A DNA stretch of 64,000 nucleotides from Flaccisagitta enflata (GCA_965153355.1 OZ231128.1:41230001-41294000); one strand, 5' to 3'; positions 32,001-42,719 are shown, counted from the stretch's first letter. Numbers and translations: made by a program. The notes: generated from the letters alone by a model not told the origin.

Positions 32001-32940
32001 TCTCATTGGCGCTGATAAATTCAATGACATTCTCTTTATGGACTATCTTCGTCAATACAACGAGATGGGGAGGGTCATTTATATGCGTCAACCTCACGAC
32101 TTTGTCAGATACGTTGCCGTCCCGCATAAATGGAGACCGACCATCATTGATGTTCAACCTACGATGGACGAAGTGATCAAGGTGAAGCAGGGGCAGCGCC
32201 CCTCTATCAATGACGTGTCAATGTTTTTGTACGGTGTTTTGCCATGTTGGCGCGGTGGCGTATTTTCGGCCATCACTCGTCCTTGCGATCTTGCCCTCGT
32301 CCACCGATCGGGTATCCTCACCTCTATCTACGACTTTGGCGTCCGCGTGGTACGAGCCCACAATCTGGAAGGTATTGAGGATGCCAAGGAGGAGGAGCGC
32401 CGATTGGAATTACATCGCCGTCGTAAGGAACTGGAAGAGGAAGAGCGTCGGCGGATGCAGGAGGAGGAAGAGCGAATTAAGCAGGAGGAGGAGGAAGAGT
32501 TTAAGAAGCAAGAGCAATTACTTAAGGAAAAGCGAGATATCTTCGAGCGTGAGGAAGAGGCCTCACGCCGAGCTTTGGAGAATGAACGGCGCCGTCTTGA
32601 TATGCAGCGGCAAGAGCGCCAACGCACGAGGGCCGCTCCCTCTTCAGATACGGCTAGTCCGCCGCCATCTTTGTCTGTGCGCGATCGGGGCATTAAGAGG
32701 GATCGTTCCGATTCATCGCATGAGCAGCGATTCAGTTCTTCTCGTGAGCGTCGGCCTCGGGACGAGTATCAGGCCATGCATCGAATCTCCCCCTCGCGTG
32801 GGAACCGCGGTTCTCATCACCAAAGTGTCTCTCGCCAGCAGTATGACTTTCCTCGTCAATCTAACTTTCATCGTCGTCAAAATGACGATTCCCAACGTGG
32901 TCGCCATGGTTACAGTTCTTACAAGAAAAATCGTCGTTAA
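29089..32940 (+). CDS. third ORF of the retrotransposon: DEDDy 3'-5' exonuclease-like protein with coiled coil and RS/RG tail
   Basis: 1283 codons from 29089. A second ATG at 29164 (CGCCAAAATGC context) gives 1258 and lies after a likely splice acceptor (TATTTCAG, 29110-29117), so it may be the true start. Counted from 29089: LALDFEG gives D161/E163 (Exo I), VGRNAEQDQINFL gives D218 (Exo II), DYALTDVFAS gives Y332/D336 (Exo III), the full DEDDy set of RNase D, WRN and Egalitarian-type exonucleases. About 470-610 is Ser/Thr/Ala-rich with TSAATSTVVATT repeats. About 630-955 is helical and unrecognised. About 955-1090 looks like a second, catalytically dead exonuclease fold. About 1097-1185 is a Glu/Arg coiled coil, and the end is Arg/Ser/Gly-rich, RNA-binding in style. 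I see no signal peptide or membrane helix, so it is not an envelope. Role unknown; RNA processing or escape from silencing are guesses. Confidence 0.85.
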   Translation: MFVRDTSYFRRSPIHALTLNHFSAKMRRQRPAGDESDRDDDDDAPDDMNEYLKQRESQCETSGPLPTGSRSSSKNKKKKKSKKRHEYEPEQKAYLDFMDKTEEQICEELHQMEVDKGVPLIKVPKEEKVYIDTIAKVKKYVPHLISDIEKEGRELHPLALDFEGPNNETMQIYTVANNNKYALLFQLNKIAPNNALPTLIFDLFSMDIFAVGRNAEQDQINFLRKYGFPEDRLDVTYFVDVADIIKACDVMTRADPDAAMAYAKHGSYKPETNPNLGDSVDPAVLEEAGLRSATSYFCGKELYKPKSMVKPTAVDWALKKKGKVMTEAMEDYALTDVFASHCILENGADSIDVRPIDFVQYGRPIPSTRGPFLTQGLVQLATSIKENSGSEERMAKLALAREHHLEMIYKESERKNLKHSMKIERRDEYREKHGLEKIIDEPMRRGSGFNPPHSKLDTSFIRTDFALVISSTSLPPSSPPVVATDPTPGTSKESSSITMNDLEVIDEAEGEDDVFYSPSRPTNDAKLLPVVTATASAATSTAVATTSAATSTVVATTSAATSTVVATTSAAASASDSPAAATDPPLVVRPKIKHTQITPPSSSAPTTTASAAPSGRRASEEGFRGCSDSIFYNQASSDAMQLEFARMVGRSNNDDALIERVVKIITCIKKEDTRLNLAGMMACVLPFHIREPVARRVMQSRILHNSSLATLDILGIPLGGIVILDQLLRGPTCGKFLYDYLLRITPGESRRFVDYASSLLGKSTTEILATLRDNPLFGVNYAKGMKNLEKKVTSSGVCSLIVEVCELKDLAIPTAVKVHRVHDCFEEFSRRFNNGDIYTADFITLVREALEGYSLDDSIAVEFFKDRIITVAEKFASDAGLPKPIRSVSATEPNIPFIDRPCEAHHDEFAKGLVNVAEVFISRESHVEHFSRELERSSCIAILRHNSSFILPKRMRSELISVRTVDHVFHLLIGADKFNDILFMDYLRQYNEMGRVIYMRQPHDFVRYVAVPHKWRPTIIDVQPTMDEVIKVKQGQRPSINDVSMFLYGVLPCWRGGVFSAITRPCDLALVHRSGILTSIYDFGVRVVRAHNLEGIEDAKEEERRLELHRRRKELEEEERRRMQEEEERIKQEEEEEFKKQEQLLKEKRDIFEREEEASRRALENERRRLDMQRQERQRTRAAPSSDTASPPPSLSVRDRGIKRDRSDSSHEQRFSSSRERRPRDEYQAMHRISPSRGNRGSHHQSVSRQQYDFPRQSNFHRRQNDDSQRGRHGYSSYKKNRR
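29110..29117 (+). promoter_or_regulatory. possible splice acceptor for a subgenomic RNA of the third ORF
   Basis: A pyrimidine-rich run (29061-29096) is followed by TATTTCAG and then the ATG at 29164. A donor-like AAG/GTACGC ends the 5' LTR (18512-18517). Together they would make an env-style spliced message; not proven. Confidence 0.4.
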
Positions 32941-33158
32941 ATTCTCGTGGATTACCATCGCGAGTTGATTGACTATATTACGTTTGAGCTCGTGTGGTTA
33001 TACAGATTATGTTCATCTGACAATTAAGTTTACGTCGTCGTCGTTATTTGCGTGACTCATCTTCTTAGATTTACAATGAGTGATATTTTATTTTTTCCTA
33101 TACTTTGTTCTCCCGGCCTATATATGCCAATCTGTTGATTCTCCCGGGACTCTCGAAT

Positions 33159-33174
33159 AGAAGGGGGGGAGAAG
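33159..33174 (+). other. polypurine tract
   Basis: AGAAGGGGGGGAGAAG, one base before the 3' LTR, as required for plus-strand priming. Confidence 0.85.
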
Positions 33175-33175
33175 C

Positions 33176-33640
33176 TGTTGGAGGCTCTCTTACCGCTGCC
33201 ATGACCTTTATATCGCGTTGATATTATTTTCAGTTCTGTGTCGTTGCTTTGTCATTGCGTCATTATGATTATTGTCGTTGCTGTCATGATTATTAGCTGA
33301 TGAATGTCGTTCATTGATGATTCATAGGTCGTTCAGCGGTGACGCACGTGTTTACGAATACCTATCATGACTATGTTATAACTCTATCATTACTGAATCA
33401 TACATTAAGAACTGATATACACGCGTGGCAGCTTCTCTCCCTCCATTGAACATTATCATCATCATCATAACCGATCCTTACGTGCCTTGAATATAAAGCC
33501 TCTCTTCGTTCGTCCTTATATGTCATCTTTCTTCTCCCTCATATGATCCAGAGAATACTTATATGTGCTCATAGATATTACGCGACTGTGGACTATGGGA
33601 GCTGATCTCCCCCGTTTCTCATCAAGGTACGCCCCCAATA
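33176..33640 (+). repeat. 3' LTR
   Basis: Same length as the 5' LTR. I count three substitutions (A/T, A/G, G/A) and no indel, about 99.4 percent identity. Followed by GTTC. No AATAAA inside it; one lies outside at about 33764. Confidence 0.93.
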
Positions 33641-33644
33641 GTTC

Positions 33645-34170
33645 TGCCCTGTAATGCTCTTCCGGGATTCATCAACTGATCCACAAGTTTACCCCTCCTG
33701 ATCTCATTTACATAAATGCACGCATATTTCTTTTTAAACGTATCATACACGTTCAATCGCGCCAATAAATGAATTATGTATATTGTTTTTCAAAAATCAA
33801 TTTCACTCGTTAAAAGGAAAAAAAAATATGTCCGTCGGTTGATCAGCTCAGTCGGTCGGTTGTTGTGGCACGCTAGTCGGACTGTTTTTAATGTTTACCC
33901 TATCGGAGAAGAACTTCAGTTGGTGGCACTGCAATCGCGAGGCGCGGCCAAAATAAAATGTGAGATGATTATGATCAAAACAAAATAACAAAATGTGGGC
34001 GTCGGTTTGTTGATGGCTTACATATAGCTTCATCCACTACCACATCCGACAACAGATCGCTCAAACATTCGGCTCAAGATCTTGATAGAAAGAAGCGCGC
34101 TTTTTAGACGGTGGGACAGAGGGTAAATTGTGGTAACGATACGGCCATAGATGGAGACTGTAGAAGCATG
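33645..34170. other. no gene; weak tRNA-like box A word
   Basis: ATCAGCTCAGTCGGTCGG at about 33842-33859 resembles a tRNA D-arm and could be a SINE remnant, but no box B at the right distance was found. Confidence 0.3.
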
Positions 34171-34171
34171 T

Positions 34172-34175
34172 TAAG

Positions 34176-34261
<86 letters not shown>
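34172..34261. repeat. (GA)n microsatellite
   Basis: About 43 GA units. Confidence 0.95.
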
Positions 34262-34262
<1 letters not shown>

Positions 34263-34422
34263 TCATGAGGTATGTATTTTAGAAAGAATTTATGGCTGGA
34301 TTTTCTAAGCAGGGGTCATGAGAGTAACCAACAAGGAAGAACAGGTCGCCCAAGGGCAATATGTGGTCAGCGATACCCGTTGCCCTGCTTTGCATCATTG
34401 TGAATTGGAGTGAGGGGAAGCA

Positions 34423-34861
34423 GGGCAGCGGCCCCGAAGGGGACAAAGTCCTGTAGGACACAGGGGGACTTTCGTTCGTCCGTCGATCCGTCTGTCTGTC
34501 CGTTCCCCCACGCTCTCTCAGGCCTGAAATCTTCCCTCTCAGGCCAGAAATCTGACCTCTCAGGCCTTGAATCTGTGAGAGCAGATTTAAAGCCTGAGAG
34601 GACAGATTTCAGGTCTGAAAGGGCGGATTTGAGGCCTGAAAGGGCAGATTCGAGGCTTGAGAGGGCAGATTCATGGCCTGAGAGGGCAGATTCAAGGCCA
34701 GAGGGGGCAGATTTCAGGCCTGAGAGGATAGATTTCAGGCCTGAGAGGGCAGATTTCAGGCCTGAGAGGGCCTGGGAGGGACGAATGGACAAACGGATGG
34801 ATGGACAAATGAAAGTCCCCCTGTGTTCTACAGGACTTCGTCTCCTTCGGGGCCGCTGCCC
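34423..34861. mobile_element. foldback element with internal ~21-bp tandem repeats
   Basis: The ends GGGCAGCGGCCCC (34423-34435) and GGGGCCGCTGCCC (34849-34861) are reverse complements. The arms extend about 60 bp with few mismatches (GTCCTGTAGGACACAGG opposite CCTGTGTTCTACAGGAC). Between them are about a dozen GGCCTGAGAGGGCAGATTTC units, partly in inverted order, so the frames read as Leu-Lys-Ser or Arg-Ala-Asp repeats. No gene. Confidence 0.7.
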
Positions 34862-35705
34862 AAAAACGTTTCGGCGTGAAAACTTGGAGGGTGAACGAAA
34901 GTTAAAGCGTCATCTGGGGACTGGGTTAGGGACCGAAAGGTGTTGTTACAGGTCCAAATTGATTTGGACTTACTCTAGGCAATCCGTAATCAATGCTGTC
35001 GTTGTATAGAATTGATTGCTATAGTTATGAGAAAAAATTCTTACATTGTGATTCAGTACAACTACAGCATTGGTTAGGAAATGCCTAGATCAAGTCAAAA
35101 TCGATTTTCCAAGTAGATTGGGCTTTGATTGTACAAATGGAACATGAAAAGCGCTTGGAAATCATTTTTCTTTTAAGTGCCCATATTGTGCCTAATGGGC
35201 AATGGGCACTGCCCATTCTAATGCACAATGCCCACGCTAAAAAGCAGACAGGAATATTGACTTGGTAACAGGTCTTACATAAAAAAGTGAAAATTTTCCT
35301 AAGGAGATCTAAAGGAAATCGGTAGAGCATGAAGTACCTGACATTATGGTGTGAGACCCTTAATTTTTGGTACATTATATTCACTTTTTTAGGATATTGT
35401 TCCACATGTCATACATGCATAACATGGCGGGGAAAATAGATCTCAGCTCTGTGGATGGGTAGAGATTAAACGAAAATGGGCGCTTATTTCTTTTCTCTTC
35501 TCCCTAACGCTTGATTCCGTATACAAAATGAAGGAGAGAGAGCGAGAGAACAAGTGACGCGGGGTCACAATCGTTGCGGAGGGGTGGGATGGGGCATACA
35601 ACCAACCTATCCATCCAAACCCAACCCCACCCCATGCTCACCAACAAACACAGACTGACAAACTGCAGCATCATAAATTCGCTTTTTCTCACATTTTGAC
35701 TTGAT
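34862..35705. other. no gene recognised
   Basis: AT-rich; a short near-palindromic patch GCCCATATTG...CAATGGGCACTGCCCATT at about 35179-35220. No coding signal. Confidence 0.4.
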
Positions 35706-38700
35706 CCGTCTGAGGATTAAGGTTTTGTAGGGCTTCATAAAAGTGGCGAATCCAGTGGCACCTATCATGTTGGGTCTTAAAATGTGCGTATTACCTAGGG
35801 GAACACTAAACCAGGCTTGGTTGACCTAATTTCAGGTGCGTGTTCCAATGCCACCAAAAAAACTGCCCAAAATGGCCGAAAATGGCCTTTTTTGGCCATT
35901 TTTGCCCCCTAAACCTATTTTAAACTTGGTGGAGAGCCATAAAATTTTGCCTGCACATGTAGTAGACCCTAATCAAGTTGTATGCAATAAGATTTGAAAT
36001 TTTGAAAATTTTAAGGCACCTAAATTTGAAAAAAACGTTTTTTTCCGAGTATAGGTCAAGAAAAATGATGTCATTACCCCCCTTAATGTTGACCGATTTG
36101 GACAAAATTTTTATTGGAGGTACTTCACATCATGGACTACCTCCATGTAAAATTTCATCCAAATCGGAGCACTTTAAGTGCCCGAAATTGTGTTCGAAAA
36201 TCAAAAATTGGAAAAAAATGACTCTGAAAATCGTCTTTGAGCTGGTGGCATTGTCATAATAGGGCAGGGATGTATGAACCATGGGCCAAACTTCCTTTAA
36301 GAGACTGTTGGTGATGCCCCAAAAAAATTTCATGACCCTGGGAGCGTTATTTTGGGTGTCAAATAACAGTTCTTTGAAGACCGTCAGACCAAAAATTGCG
36401 GAAATTGCCAATTTTAGGCCTTTTTTCAACCTGTAACCTGAAGAAAAGTTGAAATATGCTCCTGAAATTTTGCATGCACATGTAGTAGACCCTAATTATG
36501 TTTTATGGAAAAAACATGGAATGTCCAAAAAAATTTAAGGTACCTAAATTTAAAAGAAAAAAGTTTTTTTCGAGTATAGTTGAGAAAAAAATGATGTCAT
36601 TACCCCCCTTATTGTTGACCGATTTGGACAAAATTTTTATTGGAGGTACTTCACATCATGCACTACTGCCATGTAAAATTTCCTCCAAATCGAAGCACTT
36701 TAAGTGTCCAAAATTCTGTACAAAAGTCAAAAAGTGGAAAAAAATGAGTCCAAAAATCGTCTTTGAGCTGGTGGCATTGCCATAATAGGGCAGGGATGTA
36801 TGAACCATGGGCCAAAATTCCTTTAAGTTGGTGATGCCCCAAAAAAATTTCATGACCCTGGGAGCATTTTTTGGGTATCACATAATAGTTTTTTGAAGAC
36901 CGTCAGACCAAAAATTGTGGAAATTGCCGATTTTAGGCCTTTTTTCAACCTGTAACCTGAAGAAAAGTTGAAATATGGTCCTGAAATTTTGCATGCACAT
37001 GTAATAGACCCTAATTATGTTTTTTTGGAAAAAATATGGAATGTCCAAAAAAATTTAAGGTACCTAAACTTAAAAAAAAATTTTTTGAGTATAGTCGCGA
37101 AAAAATGATGTCGTTACTCCCCTTAATGTTGACCAGTTTGGACAAATTTTTTATTGGAGGTACTCATCATGCACTATTGCCATGTAAAATTTCCTCCAAA
37201 TCGGAGCATGTTAAGTACCAAAAATCTCTGAGTCATTCTATGGTATACTAAGTTATTCTAAGTCATTCTAAGTCATTTTAAGTCAATCTGTAAGTCTCGC
37301 ATGCTACTTAAAGGTGTTGGCCTTGTTCTATCATTGTTTCTGTTTTTCTATCTTGTGGGAAAAAATACTTAAAATTTTGTTATATCAATTATTGTTTGGG
37401 GCAATCTTTTGTCCTGAAAATTAGTGATCATAGTGATCATTGTCCTTGGTCTGTCTGTTTGTCAGTCTGTCCAGAGGTTGAAAAAAGGCCTAAAATCATC
37501 AATTTCTGCGATTTTTGGTCTGACGGTCTTCAAAGAACTGTTATTTGACACCCAAAAAATGCTCCCAGGGTCATGAAATTTTTTTGGGGCATCACCAACA
37601 GTCTCTGAAAGGAATTTTGGCCCATGGTTCATACATCCCTGCCCTAATATGACAATGCCACCAGCTCAAAGACGATTTTCGGAGTCATTTTTTTCCAATT
37701 TTTGATTTTTGAACAGAATTTTGGGCACTTAAAGTGCTCCGATTTGGATGAAATTTTACATGGAGGTAGTCCATGATGTGAAATACCTCCAAAGAAAATT
37801 TTGTCCAAATCAGTCAACATTAAGGGGGGTAATGACATCATTTTTTCTCAACTATACTCGAAAAAAACTTGTTTTTTTGAAATTTAGGTACCTTAAATTT
37901 TTTTGGACATTCCATGTTTTTTCCATAAAACATAATTAGGGTCTATTACATGTGCATGCAAAATTTCAGGACCATATTTCAACTTTTCTTCAGGTTACAG
38001 ATTGAAAAAAGGCCTAAAATCGGCAATTTCTGCGATTTTTGGTCTGACGGTCTTCAAAGAACTGTTATTTGACACCCAAAAAATGCTCCCAGGGTCATGA
38101 AATTTTTTTTGGGCATCACCAACAGTCTCTTAAAGGAACTTTGGCCCATGGTTCATACATCCCTGCCCTGATATGACAATGCCACCAGCTCAAAGACGAT
38201 TTTCGGAGTCATTTTTTTCCAATTTTTGATTTTTGAACAGAATTTTGGGCACTTAAAGTGCTCCGATTTGGATGAAATTTTATATGGAGGTAGTCCATGA
38301 TGTGAAGTATCTCCAGTAGAAATTTGGTCCAAATCGGTCAACTTTAAGAGGGGTAACGACATCATTTTTCTTGACCTATACTCGGAAAAAACCTGTTTTT
38401 TTCAAATTTAGGTACCTTAAAATTTTCAAAATTGCAAAATTTTTTGCATACAACTTAATTAGGGTCTACTACATGTGCAGGCAAAATTTCATGGCTCTCC
38501 ACCAAATTTAAGATAGGTTTAAGGGCCAAAAACGGCCAAAAAAGGCCATTTTCGGCCATTTTGGACGGTTTTTTCGGTGGCATTCGCACACGCACCTGAA
38601 ATTGGGCCAACCAAGCCTGGAGTAGTGATCCCCTAGGTAATGCGCACATTTTAAGACCCAACTTGATAGGTGCCACCGGACTCGCCCTTTTGACCCCTCT

Positions 38701-38735
38701 AAACTTTGAGCTAGAAATCCTTATTCCTCAGACGG
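35706..38735. repeat. ~3-kb palindrome built from a ~520-bp tandem unit
   Basis: The outer ends are CCGTCTGAGGA (35706) and TCCTCAGACGG (38725-38735). The left arm has units starting near 35957, 36480 and 36999 (GTAGTAGACCCTAAT words); the right arm carries two inverted units (near 37934 and 38456). Shared words include ATGTCATTACCCCCCTTA and GAGCTGGTGGCATTG. The centre is at about 37220-37480. The adjoining right flank has (GGAC)n and the hairpin end at 38802-38817. Open frames in the arms are short and unlike any known protein. Confidence 0.8.
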
Positions 38736-38744
38736 TGATCACCA

Positions 38745-38821
38745 AATGTCGAAAAGACGGAGCAACGGACGGACGGACGGACGGACAAAGCCTCCTACAG
38801 AGTTGCGTGACCGCAACTGAA

Positions 38822-38825
<4 letters not shown>
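38745..38825 (+). repeat. GGAC microsatellite plus hairpin end
   Basis: Four or five GGAC units, AAAGCCTCCTACAGA, then the hairpin GTTGCG-TGAC-CGCAAC (38802-38817). Confidence 0.65.

Positions 38826-38914
<89 letters not shown>
38823..38914. repeat. (GA)n microsatellite
   Basis: About 45 GA units. Confidence 0.95.
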
Positions 38915-38915
<1 letters not shown>

Positions 38916-39057
38916 CCCAAAGAAAAAGTGATATCGAGCATGTACTGACCATAGTAATATGGCAACAGTTTATTAGCCATTTTCGCGAGCAAGTGAGAGA
39001 GATAGAGTGAGAGCAGAAAAGAAGAAGAAGCTTGAAGAGCCAGTTCGTGGCTCGAGG

Positions 39058-39080
39058 CCCCGGTTCGACTACCCGGGCTT
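39058..39080 (+). other. tRNA T-arm-like word, possible SINE remnant
   Basis: CCCGGTTCGACTACCCGGG has a box-B core (GGTTCGACTACC) and can form a short stem. No box A at the expected distance, so not a tRNA gene. Confidence 0.3.
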
Positions 39081-39153
39081 GGGCAGTGGAGATGAGTAGA
39101 GAGAAGATTCTATCCATTTGCATATATATTAGGAGGGCAAAGAGAAATGAATG

Positions 39154-39407
<254 letters not shown>

Positions 39408-39727
39408 GAAAGTAAGATAAAAAAAAAGATTGAAAAAGAGAAAGAGAGCGAAGAAGAGAAGAGAATTAGTGCAGAGACTAAATTAAGACTAGGGTCGAGT
39501 AACCCCCCCCCTTCATCAAGAATAAAAAGAAGTTGCTTGATTCAAAAAATACAAAATGGTGATGAAGAAAAGGAAGGAAGTGTTTACCCGGCCATCAAAT
39601 CCTAAATACGGCAGGAAATGCAAATCAAACTTCTCAACCGTGAAAAAAATATCTAGCAGTCTTCCTAAAGAAAAAAACAGTGATTTCGCCTGTTTACTCA
39701 TTGACAGGTAGACAGAAAGCCAAATGA

Positions 39728-39736
39728 ACACACACA

Positions 39737-39830
<94 letters not shown>
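39728..39830. repeat. (CA)n microsatellite
   Basis: About 48 CA units, followed by an (A)nC-rich tail to 39905. Confidence 0.95.
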
Positions 39831-39831
<1 letters not shown>

Positions 39832-40379
39832 TGAAATACAAAAACTAAAGACAAAACAAAAAAAACAAAACAAAAACAAACAAAAAACAAACAAACAAAA
39901 ATAACACCCACCCACCCCACGTCGCAAAGGAAAGATTTCGAATTGAGTCATACAATTGTTGTATCTGTGTCATCCTTCGCCATTCCAACTGTCAATCAAA
40001 TGTAAACAAATTTGTGATTCAACGTAGTAACAATCTGAAAACTCATACACCCTCCAACATTCATTGAATTAATCATCTGCGTGGAGCGACATACTTGCCC
40101 TCGTTGCCGAAGGAGGGGGGGAGGAAAGAGAGACATAGGGTTCAGTCGGTAGGTAGGGGACGCATGGATCGAGGGGGGGATATGTACATGTGGGCGTGAT
40201 TTGTTCTCTCTCTCTTTTGCTTGTGATATTCTAGACTTAATTTTCCATGGCAATCACGCCAAGCAAACACGTTTAATGACGAAGCTCCAGGAAACGTTGT
40301 TCCAGCTAGTAGTAGTAACATTCTAATGTTAGCTCTCGGTCATGTTTCTTGCACGAGACGACGAGGCGGGAAAGCGGGG

Positions 40380-40501
<122 letters not shown>

Positions 40502-40659
40502 CATACTGAAAGACAAAGACAGAGAGACTGACAGACAGACAGAGGCCGAGAGAAAAAAAGACAGATACAAGTACATGTAGTACATGTTACATGTAGTAAT
40601 GACAGATAAACGCGTGAGAGCGCCCTTCCAGATGATTATGGTTTATAAAGACAGCTTAC

Positions 40660-41670
40660 CACTTGTCAAACAAGAGAAAAGCGAGGCTTCGAGTTAAAAT
40701 CATTTCCTCCCTTTTCTCTTTTTCCTCAACATTTATTGCTTCACCACCCATCTCTCCTCCTCTTACTCTTCCTCCTCCTCTCCCTCCTCCATTCCGTTTC
40801 AACTCATTCGATTTCCGTTCCGTCGTTGTCAGTGAGCCGTGGCTACTCGGGTGGTGTGGTTCCAGGTATGACTGACGACGATGATGATGGTGGTGATGGT
40901 GGTTGTGGTTGTGGTGGTTATGGGTGCCGTGGTATCCGTAATGGCCGTGCACGTGGCGAAGATGATCATTACGACCAGGGTCTCGACGGTCAGCTGATGT
41001 TGTTGTGGTCGGTAAAATGAGACAATCGGTCGATTCTCCGTTAATCATCGTCGTCGTCGCCGTCGTCATCATCGTCGTCGTCGTCCTCGATGAATCAACT
41101 GTTGTTGCTGCTTTCGTTGTTGTGTTTGTTGTTTTTAGCGCGGAGGAGTTAATTGCCAAGGAAGGTGCGGAACGCGCCTGTCCCATCATTTTTTTCTTGG
41201 TCGTGATGATTGCAGTTGATGCTGCCGCTGTTGCAATCGCAGTTGAAGCGTCCAATGTCATCGTCGCCGTCGTCGTCGCCGTCGTAGTCTTCGTCGTCGT
41301 CGTCATACTCTTCATCATCGGCAGGACAGATAAAGTCACCGGCGGCGCCACCGGACGTGACGTGGAATATGTCAAACCGGAAGTGGGACCGACTTGTCGT
41401 CCTCCTCGTTGTCGTCGTTGTCCTCGTCTTCCTCGTTGTCGTTGTTCACGTCTTTCTCGTTGAAGAAAATCATTCACCATTGATGACGACGAAGGTGACA
41501 AAGAGAGAGATGAGGACGACAACGACAACGACAAAGAAGATAATGAGGTTGGATTAGGTTCAATCGACAATGATGGGGACAAAGATGGGACAGACGGCAA
41601 TGAAAGAGATTCGGACGATGACCGTGGAATAGCTGGATAATTGTTGTTGTTGTTGTTGTTGTTGTTGTGG

Positions 41671-41753
<83 letters not shown>

Positions 41754-42637
41754 GCTGTTGTTAGAGTCGTCATGGTTAACGTCATTGTCATCGTACACGC
41801 GTCCAATATTTTGCAATTCATTTGCAGTAAATGAGTGACTTATGGTGAAGGGTAATGACGCTACGACGGAGGGCAGCGAACGAGAGTGAAGGAGACAATG
41901 AGAAGAGGGAGGAGGATGAGGAGGAAGAGGAGGCAGAGGTGGAGGAGAAGTTGTTGCAAAATAATCGTGCGGTGATGAGGCGACGAAGGAGGCAGGGGAA
42001 GAAGCCTCCACAGAGGGGCCATTGGAGAGAAATAGAGGAAGAGAGGGAGGACGAGAGGATGCACGAGATGGGGGAAGAGAGGGAGGTAGTGAAGGAGGAC
42101 GAGGCGATGGGCCTGATGGAGGAAGAGAAGGCGCTAAAGATGGAGAGGGGGAGAGTTTTAGTGGGTAACTAAAAGAGGGAAAATCAGGAGAAGGGGGAAA
42201 CGAGCGAGGAAGAGATGAAAAGAACTGATGATGAGACGGAGCACGTGGGTTATGACGGTGAGAATAAGGAGGGAGTGAAGGTGGCTGGAGAGAAGGAGAC
42301 GCAGAAGCTGAGGAGGGATATTGTGCAGTGGGGATGTAAGTGGTGCGATACGCGAATGGAGGAGAAATACGGTCGTTAGTATGAGGGGGTAAATTACGCG
42401 GCGAACTCATCGATCTCGGTTGCACGAGGCTCGTAGATTGAGGAGGATGTTGATGTTGATTATCAGAGAGAAAGGTTCCGGACGCCGACAACGCCGAAAC
42501 CGACGCCGACGCTGAGGAAGAGACGGCGTGATTCGATGTGAGCGACGCCGGTCGACGAGGCGCGTAATTTGAGGTGGAGGAGGCGACGGAAGCGTGACTG
42601 CTTTGACCGCTGGCGACACCACGCCGAGAAACGCAAA
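40660..42637 (-). CDS. long low-complexity exon, probably cytoplasmic tail or separate gene
   Basis: A - strand frame is open for about 2 kb and ends at a good donor GTAAGC (40654-40659) in phase 2. Entry by TTCTAG (42638-42640) gives phase 1. That does not fit the phase-0 end of exon 44988-46155, so an exon may be missing or the boundary is wrong. The product is Ser/Pro-rich, then has about 35 Asn coded by the (TTG)n tract at 41641-41760, then Ser/Leu, Arg/Gln, Thr and His-rich blocks (HNHHNHNHHHHHHHHRR). No folded domain. The unbroken length and clean donor argue for coding; composition warns that repeats alone can keep a frame open. Confidence 0.5.
41641..41760. repeat. (TTG)n triplet repeat within the - strand exon
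   Basis: About 40 triplets with few changes; reads as poly-Asn on the - strand. Confidence 0.95.
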
Positions 42638-42719
42638 CTAGAAGGTGCATTTGTTTTGTTGAGTGAATTTGTGGACAAATATACATGTTTACCAATTATC
42701 ACTCACAATAATTCCGCTC

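Larger units (their letters stand above)
18064..33640 (+). mobile_element. complete Ty3/gypsy LTR retrotransposon with an extra exonuclease-type third ORF
   Basis: 15.6 kb, large for the group. 465-bp LTRs at 18064-18528 and 33176-33640 differ at three sites by my comparison. GTTC flanks both outer ends (18060-18063, 33641-33644), consistent with a 4-bp target duplication. A primer-binding-like TGG follows the 5' LTR and a purine tract precedes the 3' LTR. The gag and pol frames overlap with a -1 frameshift signal; the domain order PR-RT-RH-IN places it in Ty3/gypsy rather than copia. A third 1283-codon frame follows pol. All three long frames are open, so the copy is young and potentially functional. 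It lies in antisense to the surrounding host exons. The LTR ends read TG...TA with this duplication; shifting the boundary by a base or two is possible. Confidence 0.93.

Noticed and set aside
29089-32940. Third ORF as an envelope gene
   Set aside because: No signal peptide, transmembrane helix or fusion-type segment; exonuclease motifs and a coiled coil instead.
33842-33859. tRNA-like box A word
   Set aside because: No box B at the right distance and no cloverleaf; kept only as a weak SINE hint.
39058-39080. tRNA T-arm-like box B
   Set aside because: No acceptor stem or box A; not a tRNA gene.
39588-39612. Tiny - strand exon between TATTTAG and GTAAAC
   Set aside because: 14 nt only, and its phase gives a stop when joined to the phase-2 exon end at 40660.
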